Of a stretch of 64,000 bases of DNA, positions 1 to 12,010 are shown one piece after another. A model generated the notes under the pieces. It saw only the letters and a program-made list of their open reading frames with translations, searched no databases and was not told the origin of the DNA. A program made the position numbers and the translations under genes. How positions within the stretch are numbered: the stretch's first letter is position 1; each line of letters opens with the position of its first letter. The stretch comes from Anthoceros angustus (Eukaryota > Streptophyta > Anthocerotopsida > Anthocerotales > Anthocerotaceae): contig MU008169.1 of NCBI GenBank assembly GCA_010909165.1, positions 992,001 through 1,056,000 of the forward strand, in the 5' to 3' direction.

Positions 1-271
1 CAGCAAACATATATAGGACGAGGCAAAGCAGGTTTTATAAAAGCCTCTGCTTCCCCGTCACATTTACAACAATGATGAAAATCCGCTTCCACCAGTACAC
101 ATCAGTTAGCGACATCAGAGTGAAACCTGCCAGACATTGCCTTCGCTCCCATCGGAGTTATTTTACCAATAAAAAATGGGTGCAAATAAGAATGATTCTA
201 CAGCTACATAAAGTTAGTTACCAAAGGTGCAGGGACAGCTGAGGACTGATTGGTTAAGCGCGTGACCTCTA

Positions 272-2274
272 CTACTTCTCAATGTTGCACATCTGGACTA
301 CATCCATGCTGTAGTTGACATACTTTGTCCAAAACTCCTTGTATTGGGGCAAGGCAATGTCCAACCATGGCTTCATGTTCCCATTGTAGTGAATGACTGC
401 TGCTTTCCTGATTTTCTCGCTACTGATGTTAGGATTGTACCCCAAGCCCAGGACATGCCACGACCTGTCCAGAGGCTTGGTTGTCTTGTAGAAAGTAAGC
501 AAGCCTGGTGGTAGAGTCCCAAGCTTCCATAATGTGTGGTCTATGTTCTGCATGCCAATGAGAGGACACAGTAAGCACCGGACAATGCAGCCTACTCGGC
601 ACGGCACTTCAAATAAGCAACATAGTATAGGCAGGACTCACCAGATTCTGCCAGTGGTGGTACTCTTCCGTGGACTTGTGCTTTTTCCAGGCGTCCAAGT
701 CAAAAATATTCATCCCAAATGCCCAGCCACACGCACTTGGGTCAAAGCGAGAGCTGATCAGAGGGTTATCAAAATTCAAGTACTTGTCCAGTCTGTGGAA
801 GGAACCAGAGCAAGTTTCCACAGCTCCATTCACGTTACCACCCAGGTTGATGTCCCAAAGTGGCGTCAAGTCCTTCTGGACAACAACATCATCGTCCAAA
901 AATAGTATCTTGGATAGCTTCGGGTACATCTCTGGCAAGTAGAATTTGAGATAGCTGAGCATCAGATGCTTTGGGTTGCCAAACATCAGTCTACTGCTAT
1001 CCACCGTTGTATTCTCCACGTTTTTGTAGTAGTACTGCAAGTACTCCGGAGATTCCAGTTGACGCAAAAGAGGGACATAAGACGATGTCAGAAACTTGAA
1101 GTCATCCACCGACTTCACCTCCACATGAGCTTTCAACGGCGGACGCTTCTTGAACCATACTTGCATAGCTGCCACATTCATCTTGTTCGTCACTATGTGG
1201 AAGACATGCTTCTTCGTATTCTTTGTGTTTTTCACAGTAGAGTGAACCGCCACCGCTGTCCCAATCACACTATCTGAGAATATGGCATAGTGATACAGAT
1301 TAGGATCCTCAAACTGTGGGAGAGGTTCCTCCGGTCTGTACTCATCCGGCTCGGAGACACGAGCTGCCATCAGTCTCATCGACAGGCAGTGCAAACTCTT
1401 AGGTACAGACTTGGCAGCTATAAGGCTAGCAACTGCGCCGATCTTTTTCACTTTCGATAGCTGATAGTTGGTTTGAAAGAGCTGATCCTCCAACCGCTGT
1501 ATGTTGAGCTCATCATCGAAGAAATGCTTGGAATCCATGATAGCCTCCCGGGTCAACCTGAACAGCTCCTTCACATCGGTCTCGAATTTCCTGTAATGCT
1601 CCTCACTGACCTCCTCAGTCTCAAGTAAAGCCTTGTTCTCAGCTCGAGCCAGAAGCTCCGCGTAACTATCCGCCTGCTCCGAAAAAACATTCACCACCTT
1701 GGTCATGTTGAGCTTTCCCTGTCGAGCTACACCCGCATAAGCTCTGGTGATAGCAAGCCGCTCCCTGGCTTGCTTAAAGAGCTGCTGCGCCCTTATCCTG
1801 TACGGATCCGTCGATGATGACCTAATGGCGAGGAAGTTGCGAGCATACGAATGCTGGGAATCCTCACTACCTTCAACATCCACAGTTGTCCCGACCTGCC
1901 GGGAAACACCACACGCCCGTCAGCTCAGAAACAAACAGACACCACCGCAGCTGAAGCAGCTAGTCTCCACAGTCCTCACAGCAACACAGATCTAACAAAA
2001 CGCTTCAAACCAGATCCGGACCAGATCGGAGGCAATCCAGATCGGCAGCTGAAACACAATGCCAGCCACGGAGAATTGATGCAACCAAGCAGGGAACAGA
2101 ATCGGGCAAAGTAACAACCGGAACAACTCGGGAGCCGCTCCGCAGCAGCAGGCCCGCTGTGACCAGGAAGGCGAAGAAGAGCAATGCTGTGATAATGGTC
2201 CGGTAGCTGGCTCCATTGTGAGCTGCCGCATTGTTCCAGGGGCGGCTCAAGGAGCGGCTCATTCGTGCCGCCAT
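272..2274 (-). CDS. GAUT galacturonosyltransferase, GAUT8/QUA1-like
   Basis: Golgi type II membrane glycosyltransferase (GT8) of the family that builds homogalacturonan from UDP-galacturonate. Exons read on the minus strand are 2274-2128, 1895-642 and 547-272, giving about 558 residues, close to Arabidopsis GAUT8. The 641/548 intron has clean GTGAGT and GCATGCAG borders. The first donor (GTTGTT at 2127) is weak and inferred from phase and from the acceptor at 1896-1898. The N-terminus has a short basic tail and one membrane helix (ITALLFFAFLVTAGLLL, about residues 27-44), followed by a coiled stem. The catalytic part shows FLDDDVVVQKDLTPLW (metal-binding DDD near 383-385), WKLGTLPPGL, HVLGLGYNP and HYNGNMKPWLD. 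EEYHHWQNL and TTKPLD match the GAUT8/9 branch better than GAUT1. ATG 2274 was chosen because it sits just before the anchor; an upstream in-frame codon at 2427 would only add an unlikely leader. Confidence 0.94.
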
Positions 2275-2915
2275 GGCCAGCTTCTCAGAGGACCAGCTTT
2301 CCGAGTCTACGTGCCATTCATATCCAGCCTCGTCTCCCGCACTGCCTACGCACGACACAGCCGGAGCTCCGCACGGCGCGGCCAACGCGAATATCAACCG
2401 CGTTGCGTCCCACAACCTCGACTGCACGTTAGGAGCTGTTCGTAACTGCGGTCACGTCTCCACAGCCTATCACAGAACCTTTCGTGTCCTGTTAAGGCTA
2501 ACGATGATAAGCCAATCAAACCGACCCCATTAGATCTTAAGTCTAGGGTTCACAAAGTGTGCATGTAAACCTAGCTCTGAGTTAGATGACACTTCCCTGC
2601 TCAAGGGCCATGGTGTAGTTCCAAAGGACAATGGGGGAGTGCCGAAGGAAAGGTGTGCAATCATACATGACGGACACATCCACACCACAAGCTTTCGGTT
2701 TCCAAGTGAATCCTTTGAGGCGCTAGACCACCTTTGAAAATTCAGAAGTGATCAGGAATGAGCCGAAATCACTCCACCTCAGTGTGCTCCATCAAATCAA
2801 GCGGACTAAGCTGTCTATGGATACAGATTAATGGAGCTGCCTTCAACTTTCCATACATGGAGTCTCCTCGAAGTCTACCATGTACTGTGCATTGCAGGTG
2901 AACTGGCACTGAGAA
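2275..2915. other. 5' flank of the GAUT gene
   Basis: Presumed promoter and 5' UTR of the minus-strand GAUT gene, followed by unassigned sequence. No convincing coding region or repeat was seen. Confidence 0.4.
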
Positions 2916-3400
2916 TCAGCCATCAGAAGGCATAGGCACCGACGGAATTGGTCTAGAAGCAGCAGCTCTAGCTTTCTTGCGACGAGAACTCTGTAGCCAT
3001 TCCATTTCTGAGAGAAGCTCAGCAACACCGGACCTCAGCTCACCAAAGCTGCCGTGCAGGGAGATCATACATGAGTATACCAGAAACATGAATCGAACAT
3101 GCAGCTCTTGCAAGGAGCTTGAGGAGGAGAAGAAAGTTAGGGCAGACCTGTTGATGTCCAAGTCGAGAAGTTGAAGCTGTCCGTCGCCGAGCTCCTGGCA
3201 CACGTAGTGACGGCAGTGAGGACCCGCTTCTTTGCCGAAGCAAAGGCCAAAGGTCGAAGGCAGGGACAGTCGCCAACACTTCCAAGCGCCTTCTGACTTA
3301 CCAGCTGGAGAAGCACGGCAGGACGCAAGACGCGGGAGGCGGAGGATGTGGAGAGGGTGACGTCGGTGCGCCACCGGATTTGCCGCACAGACGTTGCCAT
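2916..3400 (-). CDS. possible small multi-exon gene, unrecognised
   Basis: Weak candidate. An ATG at 3400 opens a basic 33-residue exon (contains SASRVLRPAVLLQL) that ends at 3302 against a perfect donor, CTG|GTAAGT. A protein-like 3' end on the same strand reads FGELRSGVAELLSEMEW and then a basic Ala-rich tail, stopping at 2916, preceded by a possible acceptor (CACGGCAG near 3052). One or two small middle exons between about 3230 and 3120 are needed to join the frames and I cannot fix them. I do not recognise the product. It could be a small real protein or chance open frame in a UTR. Confidence 0.3.
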
Positions 3401-4391
3401 GACCCGTCCCTGATCCGCCTCGTTGCGATCTCCGTGGGTAGACGGATCGGATCGACTTCGGCTAGCTGACGAGAGCTGCTGTAGCTTTTGGCAAGGTCAC
3501 AAGGTGACGAAGTTGGAAGGTGTAAACCTTGCCTAGTTTTCTCTCCTTTCAACCTCGTAATGTATGACAACGCCTTGCCTCGACGATCGTCTCAGAAGAT
3601 GGTTTCAACATGCAAAGGATTGATAGCTTGTGCTCGAGGAAGGCACCGAATAAGCCCTTTGCACAGGACTAATCATGCAAAACTCCCTTACAGATGCAGG
3701 AACAGTGAGGAAAGCAAGACCAACTACATCGGAAAAGGCCTACGCTGCAGAATGTGTGATTCTGCCTGCCTGCCCCCATAGAGCTGCAGAACACCTACTC
3801 CGCTTGCAGCAAGGGGTTACATAAGCTGAACACTCAAGTGGTGGGGGTGGAGGTTGGGGAGTGCGGTCAGCTGATGGAAGGAATTCAACAGGACCAGCCA
3901 GGCAGAGAGCTGCTCACTGACCTCGGTGAACGAAGGAGCTGGATTTGAGCAGAAAATTGGATCAGCAAGCTGCACGTCATCCACTTCGTCTTGGACTTCC
4001 AACTGTTCGTAATGGTAATGGAGGCGAGGCTGGCCATGGTGTTCGGGAACAGCTGATGGAAAGCATTCAACAGGTCACCTAGAACGCAAAGATCTCACTG
4101 TTCACTCGAACACGGCAGAATCGTTCACATGAACAAGACAAAACTGCTGGAACGCTGACCTCGCAAAAACCAGCCACTAAATCCGCACTGACGAACCCCC
4201 CGGCCAATCACACCAGCTTCCGGCGGGTTCCCGCCTTCCCAGCCCTGGTCACTGGTCCCACGAACAGTGAAAGACTGGGGTGGCGCACACCCCGGAATTG
4301 GGGCAAATCGAGCTGGAGCATCTTCGTCTTCCCTCTACGGGGGAGGGAGCTCCAGGGAAAGGGAGCTCCCCTGTCATCTTCGAGCAGGACA
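3401..4391. other. intergenic, upstream of P450
   Basis: No coding region could be supported. Short open frames on both strands lack family signals or splice context. The last few hundred bases are the presumed promoter and leader of the P450 gene. Confidence 0.4.
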
Positions 4392-6467
4392 ATGGCAGGA
4401 AATGTAGATCTTACTCTGGGGACGCCATGGTTGTGGGAATTGAAGGGATGGTTTGTGTTGCGAGTGGCGATCACCTTTGTGGTGCTGCTGGTGGGCGCCA
4501 AGCTGGTGGGATTTGTGCTGGGCGTCCTCAAGAGCCGGCGATGGCAGATGGAGGTGAAAGCAAAACTGGAGGCGCAGGGCTACCACGTGCTGCCCTGCAC
4601 GCCATTGGTGGGCAATGCCTTCGACATGGCCAGGATCACCAGGGCAGCTTGGTCCAAGCCCCTGGATTCCATCACCCACTGCATCAACGACCGGCTCACG
4701 CCTGCCCAGTGCCTGTGGCTGCGGAATTTCGGTAGGCTGTCACACAAATCCGGAAGGACAATGCTGTTGCCTTTGCGTTCTGTCCTGATTGGGCTGACGA
4801 CATTGCGAATGTGGAGAAGTGCAGGGCCCAAGGTGGTGTACTGGCTGGGAAGCGTGCCTCATATCCCCGTCCTGGACCCGGACCTGGTGCGAGAGCTTTT
4901 TTTCGCTTCTCGTGAAGTGAATGGCAAGGCAGAGATAAGTCGCAAACTGGGCAAGGAATTAGTGGGACGAGGAATTGTCCTGGCCAACGGGCAAGACTGG
5001 CATGAGCAGCGGCTGGTTTTGGGGCCGGCATTTCAGGCTGAAGCTCTCAAGGTAGGCTAGCACCGAAGGACAGGACAGGACAAGACATGGCCAATGTTGT
5101 TAGCAAGCTTTTGGAGCTACTGCTGTTGTGGGACTTGTCGTGACTGTGGTTTGACAATGTGGAGTGCAGGAAATGGTGAAGGACATGGCCAAAACTGGGG
5201 AGCAACTGTTGGAGAGATTTGGGGAGCTGGTGAGCAAGGCAGGAGGGGAGAATGAGGCTGCGGAAGTCGATGTGACGCCGCTCATGTCCTGGGCCACAGC
5301 GGACATCATCACCCGCACGGCGTTCGGAGGCAGCTACGACATGGGGAAGGAAGCCTTCGCAAGCTTGGAGGAGCTTATGAAGATTTCTGTTGCCAACTTC
5401 AAGTTTGAGCTCATTCCTGGTTACAAGTAGTGATGTCCTCCCAGCCCACACCTTGACAGACCTGACCTGCTGCCTTCCTTCTTCCCTTCTCACATGACTG
5501 TGAGTGAATCCCATTCCCTGCTGCAGGTGGCTGCCGGTGGCTTACAACCGGAGGCTATGGAAGCTGCGGAAAACGGTGAGCTCAACCCTACTGCATGTCA
5601 TCGAGCAGCGGAGGAAGGGCGCGGCCCACGGCTCTGCCCACCCTTACGGCAGTGACCTGCTGGGCCTGATGTTGGCTGCCGCCGGGGACCAGGGGAAGTT
5701 CGACAACGAGCTGCTCATGGACGAGTGCAAGACATTCTTCGTGGCCGGCCACGAGACCACCTCCGTGCTCCTCACCTGGGCCATCCTCCTGCTGGCCCTC
5801 CACCCCGACTGGCAGCAGCTGGTCCGGGACGAGGCCACGGAGGTCTGCCAGGGCGCTGTTCCCCACACCGCTGAAGCTCTCAACAGACTGAAGAACGTGT
5901 GTCATCCCCTTCCACAACCCACAACCCACATGAAGAATTCTTGCTTTTTTCCATCCATTTCAAGAACTTGAATTCTTTTGCCTCTTCCTGGCTTGGCTTG
6001 TGCAGCTGGGCATGGTGATCAACGAGGCGCTGCGGCTCTACTCCCCGGTACCTTCCGTCACCCGGGAGCTGTTTGTGGACAAGACCCGGATCGGAGACGT
6101 GGTGTTCCCGGCAGGGGTGGTCTTCTGGATTCCGGTGCACCTCCTTCACAGAGACAAAGCCCTTTGGGGAGCGGATGCGGACGAGTTTAAGCCGGAAAGG
6201 TTCTCCAACGGGAGTGCCAACGCCTGCAAGCATCCTGCAGGCTTCGCTCCCTTCGCCAACGGCCACAGAAAATGCCTGGGCGGATCGTTTGCGCTGATGG
6301 AGGCCAAGCTCATTCTGGCCGCCCTGCTCCAACACTTCTCCTTCCAAGTGTCCCCCAACTACAAGCACGCCCCGTCAGCTGTCATGACCATCAGAGCCCA
6401 GTTCGGCATGCCTGTCATTGTGCACACACACAAGGCCTCCTCTAGGCCAATCAAGGAATCTGTGTAG
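4392..6467 (+). CDS. cytochrome P450, CYP72 clan-like
   Basis: Heme-thiolate monooxygenase anchored in the ER by an N-terminal helix (about residues 18-40). Exons are 4392-4731, 4825-5051, 5170-5426, 5527-5896 and 6006-6467. All junctions have GT-AG borders and keep phase, giving 551 residues, normal for the family. Landmarks in order: I-helix FFVAGHETTSVLLTW (oxygen-activation AGHETT), K-helix EALRLYSP (ExxR), FKPERF, and heme loop FAPFANGHRKCLGG with the cysteine ligand. The NFGPKVVYW and YKWLPVAYNRRLWKL stretches resemble CYP72-clan enzymes such as CYP709, CYP714 and CYP735. The substrate (hormone, fatty acid or terpenoid) cannot be told from the sequence. The first intron lies inside an otherwise open frame, so a naive reading adds about 31 spurious residues. 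Confidence 0.95.
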
Positions 6468-7104
6468 TTCCAAGGCAATCCGAACAGCCCAAGCTCTACC
6501 CCCGGGAATCGGGTTTGAAGCTCTCCGACTACGTGAATGAGAGGTCGTGTGTTGGGTCAGGTCACACATCAAGCTGGTGAAGCTGTGGTGGTTTGCCCGT
6601 ATTACATGTTGCAGAAGAATATTCCTGGGTCTGTCTAAACCTTGCCTCCAAAGAACGCAGCTAGTGTTCAACCGGTTGAGTTAGTCAGACTATGCAAGTT
6701 TGACATGGTCCACCATGAACAGGAGGGTGACGAGTTGTTATACGTCCTAACATCATATGCTCAGCAAGTAGTGGACTCCATTGTGGAGGAGAGTAATCGT
6801 GATGATGCTGTTAGGGGTCCTTAGGTTGTTTTGATGTGGAGTGGTAAGTAAAGCTGTTGTTTTGGTGTGTGGTGTGGAAGAACAGCTGTTGGACGCTGGA
6901 CGGGAGGCCGTTGGCATGTCATTGCCACCTTGTCGTTGTTTCCTGACCATGAAGATAATTTCTAATAATCAAATGCATATGGCAGTTTGCGCTTGCTGGT
7001 TTTTGATTGGCTCTTAATGTAGGTACATGTCTATCATTTTGCACATAGCGAGTTTTTGATTGGCTCTTCATGTAAGTACCTCCTATCATTTTGCACATGG
7101 CAAG
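6468..7104. other. P450 3' flank with a tandem duplication
   Basis: Non-coding as far as can be seen. It holds a near-perfect direct duplication of about 52 bases, 6998-7050 and 7051-7102 (core TTTTTGATTGGCTCTT ... ATCATTTTGCACAT), directly against the left edge of the LTR remnant that starts at 7105. Confidence 0.6.
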
Positions 7105-7383
7105 TGATAGGGCAAAAGTTTGGAGGAGATCACGGCCTAGAAACTGATAAAATATATGACTACTTAGGGCATTATTTGCTAGGGCACCTATAAATCCCTA
7201 GAATTAATTTTTCATTAATTACTCGAGCTAGAACTAATTTCTTAGGAAGTTACATAAGTAGTTAGTTGTTATATTGATTATATTGGTTACAACCACCTAT
7301 AACCGTTTGTACTATATAAACACTTGCTCCAAGCAACATAATCAATGCTAAGCGCATCTTAGAGCAAGCTATGATTCTCATCA
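7105..7383 (+). mobile_element. 5' LTR of a Ty1/Copia element
   Basis: Starts TGATAGGG and ends ATCA, so it has TG...CA ends and is about 279 bases long. It contains a TATATAAA box at about 7313. It is followed immediately at 7384 by TGGTATGAGAGC, one base away from the usual plant Copia primer-binding site (TGGTATCAGAGC, initiator tRNA-Met). No matching 3' LTR was seen in the window, so the element is truncated. Confidence 0.8.
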
Positions 7384-8759
7384 TGGTATGAGAGCACCTT
7401 ACCCTTGATTTTTGAGCGTGCTACTTGCTACCTACGAAGCTATCAATCTTCTAATGCCTATTCTAGTTTGAATCCTCTGATTTCTAGATATGCATCGAGG
7501 AGATTTGAACTTCGGCAGCAATTGCATCATTTTCAACATTGCTTTTATATGGCATAATTTGTGCATCCAATTCTCTTCAATTTGTCATGGATTTCTTAAA
7601 TCCTGGTAGGCATAAGAATTTGAGAGCATTTAAGGTTGCAAAGCAGGAGAAATTTCATAAGACACACAACATTTTGTGTTTGAAGAAGGCAAATACTCGA
7701 ATTGACAAAATTGAAGAACTTTCAGCACAAGTTTGTAATTTCATTGGTTCAATTTTGATTAAGTCTGATAATCAAGGACAGAAAATCAAAGTAGCTAGAA
7801 GTAGATTGCTTACCTCATTATCTCCAATACAAGTTAAGGCTATTGAGTTAGCGTTGCAAGGCATTCCTAACATCAATGCAGGTCCTTCTACTCCTAGCTC
7901 TAACACTTGACAGTCAAGTGTCGCCTCAATTCAGTCAGATATAAAGGAACTTAATGAATTTGTTCAAGATAGATTAGGCTTACTAATAAGCGAAACTTGT
8001 GATCTTAGCAATCGCATTGATCAATTGAATCGCAAAGTATCTGTTCCATTTAACAACACTTCTCTGCATCCACTAGTTCCTAAATATGCAGCTGATTCTG
8101 ATGAGGATGCGGATAATTCTGCACACATGAACTTTCCCAAGGCGACACCAGCACGACATAGTCGTGCACTCTAAACATCACCTGCAATGTCCCGGCTGGA
8201 CGATGATGAAGAACACTATGTCGACGATTTCAACAAAGAAAAGTCCAAAGATAAGGATAATGATAGAGACCCATCTGATATGAAATCAACAATTATTCAT
8301 AATTATGGGGACAGCTTCAAGGAGAAGGACAGATTCAACGGCAAGGATTACAACATCTAGCGCCTACGAATGAGAGGAGTCCTACGCAATGGAGAGTTTT
8401 GGGACATTGTTAATGGAAGCCTCGAGCGCCCTTCTTGGGCATCAGAGAATAAACGTACCTGGGATGTTAAAGATGAGAAAGCTCAGGATATTCTCATAAG
8501 TGGCCTGTCACAACAAATGGTGAGGCACATTAGTGAACCAGGATCATCTAAATAAATGTGGGACCATCTCGCCCAACTGTACTCCTCCAAAGATGTTATG
8601 AGTTTGATGACGGCTACTCGCAACTTCCACAACCTCAAAATGAAGGAGTTAAACTCCATCGAACACCATGTCAATACATTTTGTTTGGCACGATCACAAC
8701 TGGAAGCTGCATCCAATACTAAACTCTCGGAGTTAACCTGCTTTGTTGGTCTCTGTTAA
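7384..8759 (+). pseudogene. decayed Copia gag region
   Basis: From about 7539 to 8759 a single reading frame runs through with stops at 7908 (TGA), 8172 (TAA), 8358 (TAG) and 8553 (TAA) and no frameshift. The segments around 8270-8759 look like a Copia gag: FKEKDRFNGKDYNI-stop-RLRM (where plant gags read YxxW+xxM), a WDVKDEKAQDILISGL-like stretch, MWDHLAQLYSSKD, and NLKMKELNSIEHHVNTF. The region ends at 8759 without protease, integrase or reverse transcriptase, so it is a dead 5' fragment. The 7539-7910 portion is lysine-rich and of unclear function. Confidence 0.75.
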
Positions 8760-9240
8760 CCTGTTGCATCCAATACTAAACATGCATAGCCTCCAAATGA
8801 GGCATAAAACGATGTCCTTCAGGCCTCCAAATCAGGCATTAGATCTCTGGCCTGAAATTTCAGGCCTGTAGAATTTCATGCTGCAGCAAGAAATTCCAGG
8901 CCTGCAAAATTTCATGCTGCAGGCCTGAAATTTCAGGCCCCAGAGACATCTTTGCGGGCACGACATTCGAACTGAAATTTCATCTTCTGAGCACTGAAAT
9001 TTCGTGCTTGAAACTAAAATGCAGTCAAACATTGAAGACAGCTTACCTGAAGGATGGATGTGGGAAGCAAGCACTTCGTGATGGACATCGTGCACCCTTT
9101 TCCTCTTGGGCCCCCTAGAGCACTTTATGTCCAAATCTCGACATTCCGTTGGAATGATATCAGAATCTTCCTCAGTCACAGCATCGTGAGGAAGATGCTA
9201 ATGCTGCTTCTCCTCAGCAGGTATAGCAACTTTTGCTTGC
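8760..9240. repeat. cluster of palindromic GGCCTGAAATTTCAGGCC motifs
   Basis: Between about 8815 and 8940 the motif AGGCCTGAAATTTCAGG and broken copies (GGCCTGCAAAATTTCATG, AGAAATTCCAGGCC, TGAAATTTCATC) recur. The complete forms, near 8849-8866 and 8930-8948, are perfect palindromes of 18 bases or more. Further partial copies run to about 9010. They flank the broken right end of the Copia relic. Confidence 0.65.
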
Positions 9241-10690
9241 TCCTGTTCGCCACCCTCCAAGTCATGCTCGACTAGTTGAAGATGAGCAATTTGATCGGAA
9301 GGGTGTCCTGAGCTTTAGGAGTGCAGTGTTTGCTCCTTCTCGCACTCTTCACATGCTTCACAAAATTAGACCACAGATGTTGTCTTGGCATCGGTACCAT
9401 GTTGATAGCTTCAAGCTTCTTAACGTTCTCCTGCGGGTTCTGAAATTCGAATTCGTTCTCTTCAACTTCTACCAATAGTGCATCATGGTTACCTGCTAAG
9501 GTAACGTCGTGCAACGTGCAGCATGTATGGCTTATGGCGGGTTTGGGCGGAAGGATCTTCGTGCACTCCTGGATGTATTGCGCGCTGGCGCCGTGCATTT
9601 GAATGTCCCCAACCACCTCCTCTGCAGCATCTGCAGCTTGTGCATCGATCCAAAGCCCCTTCTATAGGAGGCGATAGGCAGTCTAGCAGCCCGGGGCAGT
9701 GATCTTGGTTGCCGCTTTTGCCTTCACAGTGGCGCCCTTCCTCGTCAAGTCAGATCGCTCTCCAAGATTTTATGAGCTGGTGTGAGCCCATGCCCGTTCT
9801 TCAAATATGGCGCACACTCATCCTTGTGAAATCTGGCCTCTTCGTCGGTGTCTTCATCCTCTCCCGAACATGCAGCGGTTGATGCCCTAGCTGACCAGGC
9901 TCGCGTTTTTGGTCCTTCACCCCGCTCGGGCGTAGATGACGTCCCACGCCGTTGTCTCCCGGCGCCATCCTGACCCTCCCACCCACGGAGGAACTTACCC
10001 TTAACTTGCCCACCGCTTTCCCTCCCTCTTGTTCCATTGCGTCCGGAAGCCTTGAGAGGCAAATCAAAGTCCTCCTCCTCCTTTCCCCGGCATCTTGACA
10101 GTGAGACTTTGCCACAGCTCTTTTCACTGCCGCCACTTGCCCTTGAGCTCTCGGTGTGCCGAGCAATTTCGCCGCTTCGAGTTCCGTGAATTCTGACCCA
10201 GTTGGGTCCGGCCTAGTCCGTCCAGTCCATCGTGGCCTCCACGGCATCTCCTGCTACTAATGCTGCCGCCAGCGCCGGTCTCGAATCGGGCTCCGCTCGC
10301 TTGAATCTTCCTCGTCGTTTTAGGCATCTACGACACAAGACTGGCTGTGATTCACGGGAGCTTTGGAAAGGTCACCATGATTAGGCGGAGGAAAAAAGGA
10401 GAACATACCTCAACCTTAGCCGGTTTAGACCACGCTTGCTGATGTGTCCTCCAGTCTGGCGCCTGATCTGCGTAGTAAACATTTCAAAGTAGGGTTGTCA
10501 CGGCGGTGTGCTTGAAACCCTGCGACTGAGAAGTGGTACAGAACAAGGGAGAAGAGAGGACGAACAGAGTCACATGGACTTCGTCTCGGTAGCGCTGGCA
10601 GGAACGCAGTACAAGTTTCATTTCGCGGGATGTAACATGGCGGGAAACCAACTCAAACTACACAGGGTTTATTATCCATTATTTACGGTC
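9241..10690 (-). pseudogene. possible decayed coding region, unrecognised
   Basis: Several protein-like stretches follow one another on the minus strand but in different frames and with stops: SEFTELEAAKLLGTPRAQ (about 10200), EDEDTDEEARFHKDE (about 9860), LKNGHGLTPAHKILE (about 9800), EEVVGDIQMHGASAQYIQE (about 9600) and EVEENEFEFQNPQENVKKLE (about 9450). They read as remains of one acidic, nuclear-type protein, but no family is recognised and no splice model joins them. Short-read RNA mapping would show whether any of it is expressed. Confidence 0.3.
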
Positions 10691-10696
10691 CATATA

Positions 10697-10985
10697 TAGG
10701 CGTAAGTGTCCTTGGCCTTTGGTACCCAAGTTCACCATCCGACCCAAACTCGGCTTTGAAGCCCAAGGAGTCGTTATTTGCTTTTTTGAAGTCCAAGGAA
10801 AAGTTTTGCAATTTTCATGAGCCAAGGAAACCCATTTCATCGCGAGCCTATATATAAGCCATGTAATTCTGTTTCTTTCACCCTAAGTCCAATCCGAGGC
10901 GTGAGTGTCCTTGGAGTTTGGTGCCCATGGCAACTTCACCATCCGACCCGACCACGGCTCCGAAGCCCAAGGAAATGTTATTTGA
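10697..10985. repeat. tandem duplication, about 200-bp period
   Basis: 10697-10783 and 10897-10985 are diverged direct copies (shared AGTGTCCTTGG, TTCACCATCCGACCC, GAAGCCCAAGGA, GTTATTTG). Just downstream, TGGGTTTTGTTAACCATGG repeats with a short period near 10995-11030. Confidence 0.7.
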
Positions 10986-11244
10986 ATTTTCGATGGGTTT
11001 TGTTAACCATGGGTTTTGTTAACCATGGTTCGTCAAACCATGGATTCACGAACTCAAAGTCCAAGGAAACTCGGTCGACCCTAAAGTGTCCTGTCTCTGA
11101 CCACTTGAGAGCAAGATCGGCCGGGCACTTTCATCGATCAAGTTCGCACGCCGATCGATCCAAGCTCGAGCCGCGAGCCATGTGGCGATTATAACGCTTT
11201 GTTGCATTTGGGTGCACATGGCATGCTGCCATTGGTCACACTTG

Positions 11245-12010
11245 GACACCATAGGGGGCCCCCGCCGCCCATCCTCCTCGTCGATGCCGAGCCCAATTCC
11301 AGTATTGCGCACACAATCGGCAAGCGGCAGTTTCCGATGATTCTGGCAAGCCGAAGGATATTTTAACCAAACCCTAACTCAAGTTTTCCTTGGGCTTCGG
11401 TGTAACCAAACCCTAACTCATGTTTCCCATGGGTTAAGGTGTACCCTAACCCCTAACCCGAAAGCCAAGGAGACTTGGGTTTCCATGGGCTATATATGCC
11501 TCCATGGCCAGGATATGTAACTAGGGTTTATGGTTTGGTAGGAAAGCGAATCTTGTTGACCACTCGATTTCGCACACCATCCGGCTCTCGATTACATCAC
11601 TTGTCTAAAGGCACGCGGGCATTTCATATGTAATGGACATCATAGGGGCCCCGCCCATCCTCCTCGTCGATGCGAGCCCAATTCGCAGTATTGCGCACAT
11701 TATCCGCAAGCGGCAGTTTCCGATGATTCTGGCAAGCCGAAGGATATTTTAACCAAACCCTAACTCAAGTTTTCCTAAGGCTTCGGTGTAACCAAACCCT
11801 AACTCATGTTTCCCATGGGTTAAGGTGTACCCTAACCCCTAACCCGAAAGCCAAGGAGACTTGGGTTTCCATGGGCTATATATGCCTCCATGGCCAGGAT
11901 ATGTAACTAGGGTTTATGGTTTGGTAGGAAAGCGAATCTTGTTGACCACTCGATTTCGCACACCATCCGGCTCTCGATTACATCACTTGTCTAAAGGCAC
12001 GGGCATTTCA
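11245..12010. repeat. tandem duplication of about 385 bp
   Basis: 11245-11631 and 11633-12010 are direct copies carrying CCCATCCTCCTCGTCGATG, CAGTTTCCGATGATTCTGGC and TAACCAAACCCTAACTCA. The copies differ mostly by indels of one to four bases. Each contains the telomere-like string CCCTAACCCCTAACCC. Confidence 0.85.
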
